Assembly: GCA_910579685.1 (NCBI GenBank)
Contig: CAJTVN010000025.1
Coordinates: 1-58,734, forward strand
Direction of reading: 5' to 3'
Source: an uncultured Lachnospiraceae bacterium
GTDB lineage: Bacteria > Bacillota > Clostridia > Lachnospirales > Lachnospiraceae
Length of the DNA stretch: 58,734 nucleotides
Both the position numbers and the translations under genes were made by a program. Under the pieces are notes generated by a model. The model was not told the origin of the DNA. It was given only the letters and a program-made list of their open reading frames with translations, and did not search any database. Positions 33,788 through 42,115 of the stretch are shown here, in pieces (within the stretch, counting starts at the first letter, position 1; each line of letters begins with the position of its first letter).

Positions 33788-35566
33788 ATGGGCTTTAATT
33801 CCTACAAGGATGACGAGCAGTCATCCCAGAGTGGCAAGCTGAAAACCATGAAACGCCTGTTTTCCTACCTGCATGCCTACCGCAGGACTATACTTCTGGT
33901 TCTGCTGATCATGACCTTTTGTGTATTCGTCTCCCTGCTGAATCCTCTCTTTATCGAGGCGGCCATAGACGATTACATCTCAAAGGGTAACCGCCCGGGG
34001 CTGTACCGGCTGATCGCGCTTGCCTCGGTACTGAACCTTCTCATGATCCTTGGCGTGAAAACGCGTATGTATGTGATGGCAAAGGTCTGCAACAGCATCC
34101 TGGTCACCATACGCCAGGAGCTTTACACTCATATTCAGACACTTGACTTTAACTTTTTTGACAGCCGGCCAACCGGAAAAATCCTGGCCCGCATCATAGG
34201 GGACATTAATTCCCTGAAGGATGTGCTGAACAACTTTGTCACCACACTGATACCTGATTTCGTGACTGTGGCCGCAGTGGCCGCCATCATGTTTGTGAAG
34301 AATCCTGTTCTGGCAGCAGCGGCCCTGTGCAGTCTGCCGTTGATGGCGCTGATGCTCGCCCTGATCCAAACCTTTTCTCACCAGCGCTGGCAGATCTTCC
34401 GGAAAAAGGCATCCAACCTCAACGCCTTTGTGCACGAGGACATGTCCGGAATCCGTGTGATCCAGAGCTTCACGGCGGAGCGGGAAACCGAGGACACCTT
34501 CCGAAAGCTGGTAGGGGAGCACAGATCCGCTTTCATCCGCGCAGTACGGATCAACGATTCTCTGGGCTCCGCCATCGACCTGTGCTGGGGGTTCGGCGTG
34601 GTCGCCCTTTACTTTACCGGGATTTGTATCCTTGGAACCGACAGGGTTTCCATCGGAACCTTCATCGCATTCGGAACCTATATCGGTATGTTCTGGCACC
34701 CGATCATGAACCTGAGCAATTTTTACAACCAGATCATCACAAATATCGCCGCCGCAGAGCGGGTATTTGAAATCATGGACACGAAGGCGCAAATCACGGA
34801 CGAGGACGGCGTGATACAGATGCCTCCGGTCAAAGGACAGGTGAGCTTCCGGCATGTGGGCTTTTCCTATGATGAGGACACAAAGGTGCTGGACGACGTC
34901 TCCTTTGACATTAAGCCAGGCGAGACCATCGCATTGGTTGGACCCACGGGAGCCGGAAAGACCACGATCGTAAACCTGATCAGCCGTTTCTATGACGTGC
35001 AGGAGGGAACCGTTTGTGTGGACGGCTATGACGTAAAAAAGGTTTCCATTGAGAGTCTGCGCAGGCAGATGGGAATCATGACACAGGACAATTTCCTCTT
35101 TTCCGGAACCATAAAGGACAATATCCGGTACGGAAAGCTGGATGCCACCGATGAGGAGATCCTTGCCGCCGCCAAGGCCGTCCACGCCCACGAGTTTATC
35201 ACGAAACTGGAAAAGGGCTATGACACGGAGCTCTCGGAGCGGGGCGGCGGCCTCTCAAACGGGCAACGGCAGCTTCTCGCTTTTGCCAGGACAATGGTAT
35301 CCGACCCGGCTATCCTGATTCTGGACGAGGCCACCTCGAGTATTGACACCAACACCGAGCTGCTGGTTCAGGAGGGAATCGAGGCGCTGCTTAAAGGCCG
35401 TACCTCCTTTGTCATTGCCCACAGGCTTTCCACGATTCAGAAGGCCGACCGTATCTTTGTGATCGACAACGGCGGTATTGCGGAGGAAGGCACCGTCCAT
35501 GAACTGATCGCAAAAAAAGGAGCCTACTACAGGCTCCACATGGCGCAGATGGCGCTTCCTGTATAA
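33788..35566 (+). CDS. ABC exporter half-transporter, BmrD-like, catalytic subunit
   Basis: 592 residues. The start has GGAGGA upstream, inside the end of the preceding gene. Six membrane helices, then Walker A GPTGAGKT (385-392), signature LSNGQ in place of LSGGQ, Walker B LILDEATSSID with catalytic Glu514, and H-loop VIAHRLST. The complete Walker B here with the Asp-substituted partner upstream gives the expected asymmetric heterodimer. The altered signature belongs to the ATP site completed by the partner's Walker A. Shorter than B. subtilis BmrD (~670). Likely exports drugs or lipophilic peptides. Confidence 0.92.
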   Translation: MGFNSYKDDEQSSQSGKLKTMKRLFSYLHAYRRTILLVLLIMTFCVFVSLLNPLFIEAAIDDYISKGNRPGLYRLIALASVLNLLMILGVKTRMYVMAKVCNSILVTIRQELYTHIQTLDFNFFDSRPTGKILARIIGDINSLKDVLNNFVTTLIPDFVTVAAVAAIMFVKNPVLAAAALCSLPLMALMLALIQTFSHQRWQIFRKKASNLNAFVHEDMSGIRVIQSFTAERETEDTFRKLVGEHRSAFIRAVRINDSLGSAIDLCWGFGVVALYFTGICILGTDRVSIGTFIAFGTYIGMFWHPIMNLSNFYNQIITNIAAAERVFEIMDTKAQITDEDGVIQMPPVKGQVSFRHVGFSYDEDTKVLDDVSFDIKPGETIALVGPTGAGKTTIVNLISRFYDVQEGTVCVDGYDVKKVSIESLRRQMGIMTQDNFLFSGTIKDNIRYGKLDATDEEILAAAKAVHAHEFITKLEKGYDTELSERGGGLSNGQRQLLAFARTMVSDPAILILDEATSSIDTNTELLVQEGIEALLKGRTSFVIAHRLSTIQKADRIFVIDNGGIAEEGTVHELIAKKGAYYRLHMAQMALPV

Positions 35567-35574
35567 GATTAACA

Positions 35575-35604
35575 GAAGGGCTGTCCCACATCGGACAGCC
35601 CTTC
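35575..35604. terminator. Hairpin between convergent ABC exporter and helicase genes
   Basis: Perfect 12-bp stem GAAGGGCTGTCC (35575-35586) / GGACAGCCCTTC (35593-35604) with a 6-base loop. It is placed to end both convergent transcripts. The T-runs are weak on both sides. Confidence 0.7.
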
Positions 35605-35632
35605 CTATATCATCGCTTTTTTAACTCTTCTT

Positions 35633-37387
35633 TTAACTCTTCTTTCCAAGCTTTACGCCGCTGAGAATGGATTTTGCCTTCTTCTTTTCGCCTCTGGCGC
35701 TTTCCCTGTCTCTGTCACGCCTGTGTCCGTTTTCTCTTTCCCATTCACGTCTTAAGCTCTCCCTGCGCTCCTCGCGATTGCGGCCTTCCTGACCGCGCTC
35801 CCTGCGTCTGCGCTCTTCGCGTCTTGGCTCATCCTTGTCCCTGTGGCGGCCGCGCTCTTCACGACCGCTTTCCGTGCGGTTTCGCCTGTCTCTTGAGCCC
35901 TCTTCCCGCCTGCGTCCGTCTCTTGAGCCCTCTTCGCTGCGTCTTCGCCTTCTGCCTCTGGAGCCCTCGCTGCCACGGCGCCTCTCGAACAGCCCTTTCT
36001 CCTCCCGGATTTCCTCCGGCTCGTCTCCTACCTTCATCTGCATAAAAGCAGCCGCAAGATCAAGCACGGTAAAGCCGTTTTCCTCCGCACATTTAATGAT
36101 TGCCTCTTTTAAAGATTCCAGGTTCTTCTGCTCCATGACCTCCATGGCCTCGGCAAATACCTTGCCGGATTTCACCCGGGTAATATCCTTTGGTGACGGC
36201 AGCTTTCTCTCCCGGATTTCCGTGTGGCAGACCCGCTCGATATCCCGGATCTTGTAGATCTCCCTGCCGCACACGAGAGTGAAGGAGCGCCCCTTCTTTC
36301 CCGCCCGGCCCGTACGCCCGATCCGGTGCACATAATACTCGATGTCCTCCGGCACGTCATAATTAAAGACAGCGTCCACGCCGCTGACATCAATGCCTCT
36401 GGCCGCCACGTCCGTCGCAATCAGGATCGCGCATCTTCCGTTGCGGAAAGCGTTCATCACCATATCCCTCTGGTGCTGGGACAGGTCGCCGTGAAGCCCC
36501 TCGGCCTGATAGTCTCTGTCCTTTAAGATCTCCGCCATCTCGTCAACCATTTTCTTGGTATTGCAGAAAATCAGGCTTCTGCTTGGCTGGTAATAATCCA
36601 AAAGGCGGCAGAGCGCCTCCATCTTGTCCTTTCTTGCAATCCGGTAGTAAGCCTGCTTAATGGATGTCACCGTGATCTCCTCCGGAGTCACCCGGATATA
36701 CTCCGCATCCTTCTGGTATTCATGTGTGATATCAAGAATGGGCTTGGGCATGGTCGCTGAAAAGAGCGCCATCTGGTGCTCCTGCGGCATATCCGCCAGA
36801 ATCGTCTCGATATCCTCCCGAAATCCCATGTTCAGCATCTCATCCGCCTCGTCCAGAACGATCATTCGGATATCTTCTGTCTTGATCGTGTGACGGCGCA
36901 TATGATCCATGACGCGGCCCGGCGTTCCCACCACAATCTGTACGCCTTGGGAAAGCGCCCGGATCTGTCTGGATATTTCCTGTCCTCCGTATACGGGAAG
37001 AACCTTGATTCCGTGGGTATATTTCGCCAGCCTTCGGATCTCCTCCGCTGCCTGAACCGCCAGCTCCCTGGTTGGACACAGCACGATTCCCTGCAGCTTT
37101 TTCAGATAAGGATCCGTATTCTGTATCATGGGAATTCCAAAGGCCGCCGTCTTTCCCGTTCCGGTCTGGGCCTGACCGATAATATCCCGTCCCTCCAGCA
37201 GCACCGGAATCGCCTTCTCCTGGATCGGAGACATGGTTTCAAATCCCATCTCCTGAACCGCTCTCAGAATCCCACCGTCTATATCCGCATCTTCAAACCG
37301 CATTTTCTGCTCCATGTCGTTTATTTCCTGCTGAGTTGTGCTCATTTCTCCCGTTTCCTGTCCTGATTTGTTCATTTCCTGTTCCAT
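35633..37387 (-). CDS. DEAD-box RNA helicase with long Arg-rich tail
   Basis: 584 residues, GAGGTTGGA before the ATG. RecA domain 1: Q-motif FEDADID..., motif I AQTGTGKT, Ia PTRELA, GG, TPGR, motif II VLDEADEM, motif III FSATM. Domain 2: FCNTKK, HGDLSQ, motif V TDVAARGID and VI YVHRIGRTGRAG. Residues ~445-580 are an Arg/Glu/Gly-rich low-complexity tail with SRGRRRRRS and many EERR repeats, typical of CsdA/CshA-like proteins that bind RNA loosely. It remodels RNA in ribosome assembly, decay or cold adaptation. Two hairpins precede it at 37446-37525. Confidence 0.95.
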   Translation of the reverse strand: MEQEMNKSGQETGEMSTTQQEINDMEQKMRFEDADIDGGILRAVQEMGFETMSPIQEKAIPVLLEGRDIIGQAQTGTGKTAAFGIPMIQNTDPYLKKLQGIVLCPTRELAVQAAEEIRRLAKYTHGIKVLPVYGGQEISRQIRALSQGVQIVVGTPGRVMDHMRRHTIKTEDIRMIVLDEADEMLNMGFREDIETILADMPQEHQMALFSATMPKPILDITHEYQKDAEYIRVTPEEITVTSIKQAYYRIARKDKMEALCRLLDYYQPSRSLIFCNTKKMVDEMAEILKDRDYQAEGLHGDLSQHQRDMVMNAFRNGRCAILIATDVAARGIDVSGVDAVFNYDVPEDIEYYVHRIGRTGRAGKKGRSFTLVCGREIYKIRDIERVCHTEIRERKLPSPKDITRVKSGKVFAEAMEVMEQKNLESLKEAIIKCAEENGFTVLDLAAAFMQMKVGDEPEEIREEKGLFERRRGSEGSRGRRRRRSEEGSRDGRRREEGSRDRRNRTESGREERGRHRDKDEPRREERRRRERGQEGRNREERRESLRREWERENGHRRDRDRESARGEKKKAKSILSGVKLGKKS

Positions 37388-37445
37388 TCCAACCTCTTAT
37401 CTTCCAATCTCATTTTCCAGTAACATTGTCCTCATTCTCATGCCA

Positions 37446-37482
37446 GACAACAGAATCCACGCTTACCGGGGATTCCGTTGTC
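37446..37482 (-). promoter_or_regulatory. Stable hairpin in the helicase leader
   Basis: 13-bp stem with one mismatch: 37446-37458 against 37470-37482 around an 11-base loop. It lies between the upstream terminator-like hairpin and the helicase start, about 60 bp before its ATG. It could be a second arm of the terminator or an RNA regulatory stem of the helicase mRNA. Confidence 0.45.
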
Positions 37483-37488
37483 ATGAAG

Positions 37489-37524
37489 AAAAGACACCAC
37501 TTCGATTGAAAAGTGCTGTCTTTT
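37489..37524 (-). terminator. Terminator-like hairpin after the GT2 gene
   Basis: Stem 37489-37502 / 37511-37524 (one mismatch) with an 8-base loop and a short TTTTCTT tail on the minus strand. It lies about 107 bp past the stop of the leftward GT2 gene and 100 bp before the helicase start. Confidence 0.6.
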
Positions 37525-37631
37525 TCACGAACTTCTAAAGTATATCTGCAATTAATCATTCTGTCAAGGGTTAATCTGAGATTTATGCCCGGTTCCCGGA
37601 CCGGATAAAAACAGCCGGTTCGGAATGGCAA

Positions 37632-38585
37632 TTATTCCTTATTGAGAAACTCCTCGATAAGATACCTCGGCCTCGCCTTGGTTTCCAGATAGATTTTGCC
37701 GATATACTCTCCCACCACTCCAAGTGAGAGAAGGATCAGCCCTCCAATCGCCCACACGGAAACCATAAGGGTCGTCCACCCCACAATCGTCGCCCCCGTG
37801 AAATGACGCACCAGACTGTAAATGAGCATACCGATACTTACAAGGAAAATGAAGAAACCAAGACCTGTGATCATCCGAATCGGCTTGGTACTCAGGGAAG
37901 TAATCCCCTCTATGGCAAAAGAAAGCATCTTTTTCAGCGGATATTTACTCTCTCCCGCAAAACGCTCCCCTCTTTCATAGTAAACCACGTCCCATGAAAA
38001 ACCGATCATGGGAACAATGCCCCGAAGGAACAGATTGACCTCCTGAAATTCAGAAAGCCCCTCCAGCGAACGCCTGCTCATCAGCCTGTAATCTGCGTGA
38101 TTAAATACCGTGTTGGCTCCCATGGTATTCATAATTTTGTAGAAGCCCTCGGCCGTTGCCTTCTTAAAAAACGTGTCCTTGGCACGGCTGCTTCTCACCC
38201 CGTAAACAATGTCGATTCCCTGCAGGTACTTTTCAATCATCTCATCCACGGCATCAATGTCATCCTGCAGATCCGCATCCATGGAAATAACCATGTCCGC
38301 ATAATCCTTTGCCGTCATCAGCCCGGCAAGAAGAGCATTCTGATGCCCCCGGTTTCTGCTGAGATTAATTCCGCTGTAAAGCGGATCCTGCTCGTGAAGC
38401 GCTCTGATTATCTCCCATGTCCGATCTGCGGAACCGTCGTTCACAAAAAGAATCCGACTGCCCTCGTCTATCTTTCCCCTCTGTATCAGGGCTCTGACCT
38501 TATCTTTCAGCCTCTTCGCCGTTTCCGGCAGCACTTGCTCTTCGTTGTAACAGGGAATCACAAAATATAGTTTATTACATAACAT
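37632..38585 (-). CDS. Family 2 glycosyltransferase with C-terminal membrane helices (GtrB/CsbB-like)
   Basis: 317 residues; AGGAGG eight bases before the ATG. GT-A domain: IPCYNEEQVLP, LFVNDGSADRTW, SMDADLQDD (metal-binding Asp-x-Asp), ADYRLMSRRSLE and the NLFLRGIV...ERFAGESKYPLKKML stretch. Two C-terminal membrane helices (~231-254 and ~265-288) follow. This layout fits undecaprenyl-phosphate glucosyl- or N-acetylglucosaminyltransferases (GtrB, CsbB, YkoT, ArnC). It should load a sugar onto a polyprenyl phosphate, possibly feeding the several GT-C-type proteins in the window. It stands as a monocistronic unit with its own extended -10 promoter. Confidence 0.92.
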   Translation of the reverse strand: MLCNKLYFVIPCYNEEQVLPETAKRLKDKVRALIQRGKIDEGSRILFVNDGSADRTWEIIRALHEQDPLYSGINLSRNRGHQNALLAGLMTAKDYADMVISMDADLQDDIDAVDEMIEKYLQGIDIVYGVRSSRAKDTFFKKATAEGFYKIMNTMGANTVFNHADYRLMSRRSLEGLSEFQEVNLFLRGIVPMIGFSWDVVYYERGERFAGESKYPLKKMLSFAIEGITSLSTKPIRMITGLGFFIFLVSIGMLIYSLVRHFTGATIVGWTTLMVSVWAIGGLILLSLGVVGEYIGKIYLETKARPRYLIEEFLNKE

Positions 38586-38619
38586 TGGGGAAGCCTCCTA
38601 ATCCTACGAAATCAATCTG

Positions 38620-38628
38620 ATTATAGCA
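38620..38628 (-). promoter_or_regulatory. Extended -10 promoter of the GT2 gene
   Basis: Minus strand TGCTATAAT (38628-38620), a TGn-extended consensus -10, with no good -35. The start codon is about 35 bp downstream. Confidence 0.6.
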
Positions 38629-38708
38629 TACTTCCCCAAATAGATACACAGTATTTCTTAACTTTTATGAATTAATCAATGGTTTATGGCTATTCCTTTA
38701 CTTGCAAA

Positions 38709-39455
38709 TTAATAGTTCACGATCTTACCGAAATCAGCCTTCAGGGACGCACCGCCTACCAGGCCGCCGTCAATGTCAGGCTGTGCGAACAGCTCAGCCG
38801 CATTTTGGGCATTTACAGAACCACCGTACTGAATGCGAACCGCCTCTGCAGTGGCCGTGCCATAAATCTCTGCGATACAGTCACGGATTGCCTTACAAAC
38901 CTCCTGCGCCTGCTCCGTAGTCGCCGTCTTGCCGGTTCCGATTGCCCAGATCGGCTCATACGCAATTACCATGGAGGCAACCTGATCTGCGGTAATTCCA
39001 ACAAGATCGGACTTGATCTGCATACGGATCCAGTCAAGGGTGATCCCCATCTCCCTCTGCTCCAGGGTCTCGCCGCAGCAAAGAATGGGCGTAAGCCCTG
39101 CCTCGAAAGCCTTCTTTACTTTCTTATTCAGAAGAGCGTCATCCTCCTTGAAATAATCACGTCTCTCGGAATGGCCGATAATCACGTACTTCACGCCTGC
39201 GTCCACAAGCATATCCGCAGAGATCTCTCCCGTATAAGCGCCCTTTGTCTCGAAATACATATTCTCAGCGCCAACTTCCACGTTGGTTCCCTTTACCGCT
39301 TCCACAACGGGAACAATATCGATTGCCGGAACACAGTAAACCACGTCCACCGTGTCGGATTTCACCAGATCCTTTAACTCATCGCACAAAGCCACTGCCT
39401 GACTGGGAGTCATGTTCATCTTCCAGTTGCCGGCCACAATCTTTCTTCTTGCCAT
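38709..39455 (-). CDS. tpiA: Triosephosphate isomerase
   Basis: 248 residues. ARRKIVAGNWKMN at the N-terminus, catalytic His in VIIGHSERR, catalytic Glu in AYEPIWAIGTGKTA, and YGGSVN for phosphate binding. It interconverts dihydroxyacetone phosphate and glyceraldehyde-3-phosphate. It is the last gene of gap-pgk-tpiA, 18 bp after pgk, with no strong terminator before the next gene. Confidence 0.98.
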   Translation of the reverse strand: MARRKIVAGNWKMNMTPSQAVALCDELKDLVKSDTVDVVYCVPAIDIVPVVEAVKGTNVEVGAENMYFETKGAYTGEISADMLVDAGVKYVIIGHSERRDYFKEDDALLNKKVKKAFEAGLTPILCCGETLEQREMGITLDWIRMQIKSDLVGITADQVASMVIAYEPIWAIGTGKTATTEQAQEVCKAIRDCIAEIYGTATAEAVRIQYGGSVNAQNAAELFAQPDIDGGLVGGASLKADFGKIVNY

Positions 39456-39473
39456 TTTCCTCTTCTCCTCTTT

Positions 39474-40697
39474 TTACTTATTATCTGCCGCAACCACGCC
39501 GGGAAGCTCCTTGCCCTCCAGGAATTCCAGGGAAGCGCCGCCGCCTGTGGAAATATGGCTCATCTTGTCTGCGAATCCAAGCTGGTTCACTGCCGCCGCG
39601 GAATCACCGCCGCCGATAATGGTGGTAGCGTCCGTCTCAGCCAGAGCCTTTGCCACGGCAATGGTCCCCTTTGCAAGGACGGGATTCTCAAACACGCCCA
39701 TGGGTCCGTTCCACACAACGGTCTTGGCAGACTTAACAGCCTCTGCGTAGAGTTCAGCCGTCTTGTCTCCGATATCAAGGCCTTCCATGTCTGCGGGAAT
39801 CTTGTCGGCATCCACAACGGAAACCTCAATCTCGGCGTCAATGGGATTCGGGAAGGATGCCGCAATGGTGGTATCCACCGGAAGAAGCAGCTTCTTGCCA
39901 AGCTTCTGCGCCTTCTCCATCATCTCCTTGCAGTAGTCAAGCTTCTCCTCGTCAACCAGGGACTTGCCGATCTCATAGCCCTGCGCCTTTAAGAAGGTAA
40001 ACGCCATACCGCCGCCGATAATAAGGGTATCGCACTTTTCAAGCAGGTTATTGATAACGTTCAGCTTGTCTGCAACCTTTGCACCGCCAAGGATCGCAAC
40101 GAAGGGTCTCACCGGATTCTCCACCGCATTGCCCAGGAAATCGATCTCCTTCTGCATCAGATAACCCACTGCGCACTCTCCGCCCTTTGCGCGGATAAAT
40201 TCGGTAACGCCTGCCACGGATGCGTGAGCCCTGTGGGAGGAACCGAACGCATCGCATACATACACATCAGCAAGATCAGCCAGCTCCTTGCTGAACTCTT
40301 CCCCATTCTTGGTCTCTTCCTTGCCGCGGAAACGGGTATTCTGAAGAAGCACCACGTCTCCCTCTTTCATAGCGTCCACTGCAACGGTTGCCGCTTCTCC
40401 GGTCACGTTGTAATCGGATACGAAATTTACTTCCTTTCCCAGCTTCTCGGAAAGTCTCTTTGCAACAGGCGCCAAAGACTCGCCCTCGTTGGGGCCGTTT
40501 TTCACTTTTCCAAGATGGGAACAGAGAATTACCTTGCCGCCATCCTTGAGAAGCTTCTGAATTGTGGGAAGAGCCGCAACGATACGTGTCTCGTCAGTAA
40601 TCTCCCCGCTCTTGAGAGGTACGTTAAAATCGCATCTTACAAGGACGCGCTTTCCAGCCACATTGATATCGTCGACTGATTTTTTATTTAATCCCAT
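39474..40697 (-). CDS. pgk: Phosphoglycerate kinase
   Basis: About 407 residues from the ATG at 40697, which has GGAGG eight bases upstream; the ORF continues five codons further without support. GKRVLVRCDFNVPL, SHLGK, GGAKVADKLNVI, LIIGGGMAFTFLKAQG and the nucleotide-binding GGGDSAAAV near the C-terminus. It makes ATP and 3-phosphoglycerate from 1,3-bisphosphoglycerate. It lies between gap and tpiA. Confidence 0.98.
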   Translation of the reverse strand: MGLNKKSVDDINVAGKRVLVRCDFNVPLKSGEITDETRIVAALPTIQKLLKDGGKVILCSHLGKVKNGPNEGESLAPVAKRLSEKLGKEVNFVSDYNVTGEAATVAVDAMKEGDVVLLQNTRFRGKEETKNGEEFSKELADLADVYVCDAFGSSHRAHASVAGVTEFIRAKGGECAVGYLMQKEIDFLGNAVENPVRPFVAILGGAKVADKLNVINNLLEKCDTLIIGGGMAFTFLKAQGYEIGKSLVDEEKLDYCKEMMEKAQKLGKKLLLPVDTTIAASFPNPIDAEIEVSVVDADKIPADMEGLDIGDKTAELYAEAVKSAKTVVWNGPMGVFENPVLAKGTIAVAKALAETDATTIIGGGDSAAAVNQLGFADKMSHISTGGGASLEFLEGKELPGVVAADNK

Positions 40698-40770
40698 GAC
40701 TAAATCCTCCATTCAAAATTTATCTGTACTACGGCAGGGCCGTTCACCCTGCATAAATATGAAGAAAGGA

Positions 40771-40789
40771 TCCGGTCCATAAGACCGGA
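40771..40789 (-). other. Small hairpin between gap and pgk
   Basis: Stem TCCGGTC (40771-40777) / GACCGGA (40783-40789), loop of five, in the 129-bp gap. There is no T-run. It could be an mRNA processing or stabilising stem giving different gap and pgk levels, as is known for gap operons in other Bacillota. Confidence 0.4.
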
Positions 40790-40826
40790 CCCCTAAGGTC
40801 TTCTCAGCTCCGTAATGCGAAGCGGT

Positions 40827-41840
40827 TTATGCTAACTCAGAGAAGTACTTGATTGTTCTCACCATCTGGCTTGTGTAAGAATTCTCATTGTCATACCAGG
40901 AAACAACCTGTACCTGTGTATTTCCATCGTCCATGGGAGCTACCATTGTCTGTGTAGCGTCAAAGATGGAACCATAGGTGCTTCCGATCACGTCGGAGGA
41001 TACGATCTCATCCGTGTTGTATCCGAAGGACTCGGTGGATGCAGCCTTCATAGCCTCGTTGATCTGATCCTTTGTAACGTTTCCTGCCACGACTGCAACC
41101 AGGATTGTGGTGGATCCTGTAGGGGTGGGAACACGCTGTGCGGAACCGATCAGCTTGCCGTTCAGCTCAGGGATAACAAGGCCGATAGCCTTAGCCGCAC
41201 CTGTTGAGTTGGGAACAATGTTCTGAGCGCCCGCGCGGCTTCTTCTCTTGTCGCCCTTTCTCTGAGGTCCGTCAAGGATCATCTGATCGCCTGTGTAAGC
41301 ATGAACGGTTGTCATGATACCGCTCTTGATGGGTGCAAGGTCGTTCAGAGCCTTAGCCATAGGCGCCAGACAGTTGGTTGTGCAGGAAGCTGCGGAAATA
41401 ACCGTGTCCTCAGCCTTCAGGGTTGTGTGATTAACGTTGTAAACGATAGTAGGAAGATCATTTCCGGCAGGTGCAGAGATAACTACCTTGCGAGCGCCAG
41501 CTTCGATGTGTGCGCTTGCCTTTGCCTTGGATGTGTAGAAGCCTGTACACTCAAGAACCACGTCAACTTTCAGATCTCCCCAAGGAAGATTCTTAGCATC
41601 TGCTTCTTTGTAGATTGTGATGGTCTTTCCGTTTACTGTGATGGAGTCCTCGCCGAAAGAAACGCTGTCCGCATATTTGTACTTACCCTGTGCGGTGTCA
41701 TACTTTAACAGGTGTGCCAGCATCTCAGGACTTGTCAGATCGTTGATCGCTACAACTTCATAACCTTCTGCATCAAACATCTGTCTGAATGCAAGACGGC
41801 CAATACGGCCGAAACCATTAATTGCTACTCTTACTGCCAT
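40827..41840 (-). CDS. gap: Glyceraldehyde-3-phosphate dehydrogenase, NAD type
   Basis: 337 residues. Rossmann motif NGFGRIGR, Asp34 at the end of beta-2 (NAD preference), catalytic Cys153 in SAASCTTNCLAP, and WYDNE at the C-terminus. It oxidises glyceraldehyde-3-phosphate in glycolysis. AGGAGG lies upstream of the ATG. It is the first gene of gap-pgk-tpiA. The 275-bp gap upstream holds its promoter and a palindrome at 41885-41899. Confidence 0.98.
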   Translation of the reverse strand: MAVRVAINGFGRIGRLAFRQMFDAEGYEVVAINDLTSPEMLAHLLKYDTAQGKYKYADSVSFGEDSITVNGKTITIYKEADAKNLPWGDLKVDVVLECTGFYTSKAKASAHIEAGARKVVISAPAGNDLPTIVYNVNHTTLKAEDTVISAASCTTNCLAPMAKALNDLAPIKSGIMTTVHAYTGDQMILDGPQRKGDKRRSRAGAQNIVPNSTGAAKAIGLVIPELNGKLIGSAQRVPTPTGSTTILVAVVAGNVTKDQINEAMKAASTESFGYNTDEIVSSDVIGSTYGSIFDATQTMVAPMDDGNTQVQVVSWYDNENSYTSQMVRTIKYFSELA

Positions 41841-41884
41841 TTTAGATTCCTCCTAAAATTTAATAAATGTTTTATTTTTTTTGT

Positions 41885-41899
41885 AATCTTGTTAAGATT
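41885..41899 (-). promoter_or_regulatory. Palindrome in the gap leader, possible operator
   Basis: Perfect AATCTT-GTT-AAGATT inverted repeat between the predicted gap start site and its ATG. Possible operator of a central glycolytic repressor, but no such gene is in the window. Confidence 0.35.
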
Positions 41900-41922
41900 G
41901 ACAAAATTTTATCAACAGGATT

Positions 41923-41951
41923 ATTTTACCTAATCTGTAAGAAAAGTTCAA
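41923..41951 (-). promoter_or_regulatory. gap promoter
   Basis: Minus strand TTGAAC (41951-41946), 17-base spacer, TAAAAT (41928-41923). The start codon is about 80 bp downstream, leaving an A/T-rich leader. Confidence 0.65.
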
Positions 41952-42011
41952 GATGTAAATGAAAAATAATTGCATTTTCCGGGAATATTTTATATTATTT
42001 TAATAATTGAG

Positions 42012-42083
42012 AGGATGCCAGGTGCAAAAGGCCGTGCATGATATGCCCGCATATCCATGCATGACTTTGAGACCACCGGCATC
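42012..42083 (+). repeat. Dispersed hairpin-bearing repeat, copy B
   Basis: Aligns with 15354-15424 (minus strand). It contains an almost perfect hairpin, 42035-42046 against 42049-42061 with a single bulged C, and an outer stem GATGCC (42014-42019) / GGCATC (42078-42083). It lies 33 bp ahead of the histidinol-phosphatase start and points towards it. Confidence 0.65.
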
Positions 42084-42115
42084 ATGATTAACCGCAAAGA
42101 AAAGGAGGCCTCCCT

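Noticed and set aside
33980..35191. 403-residue frame opposite the second ABC exporter gene
   Set aside because: Same reason: Gly/His/Asp-rich shadow, no RBS.
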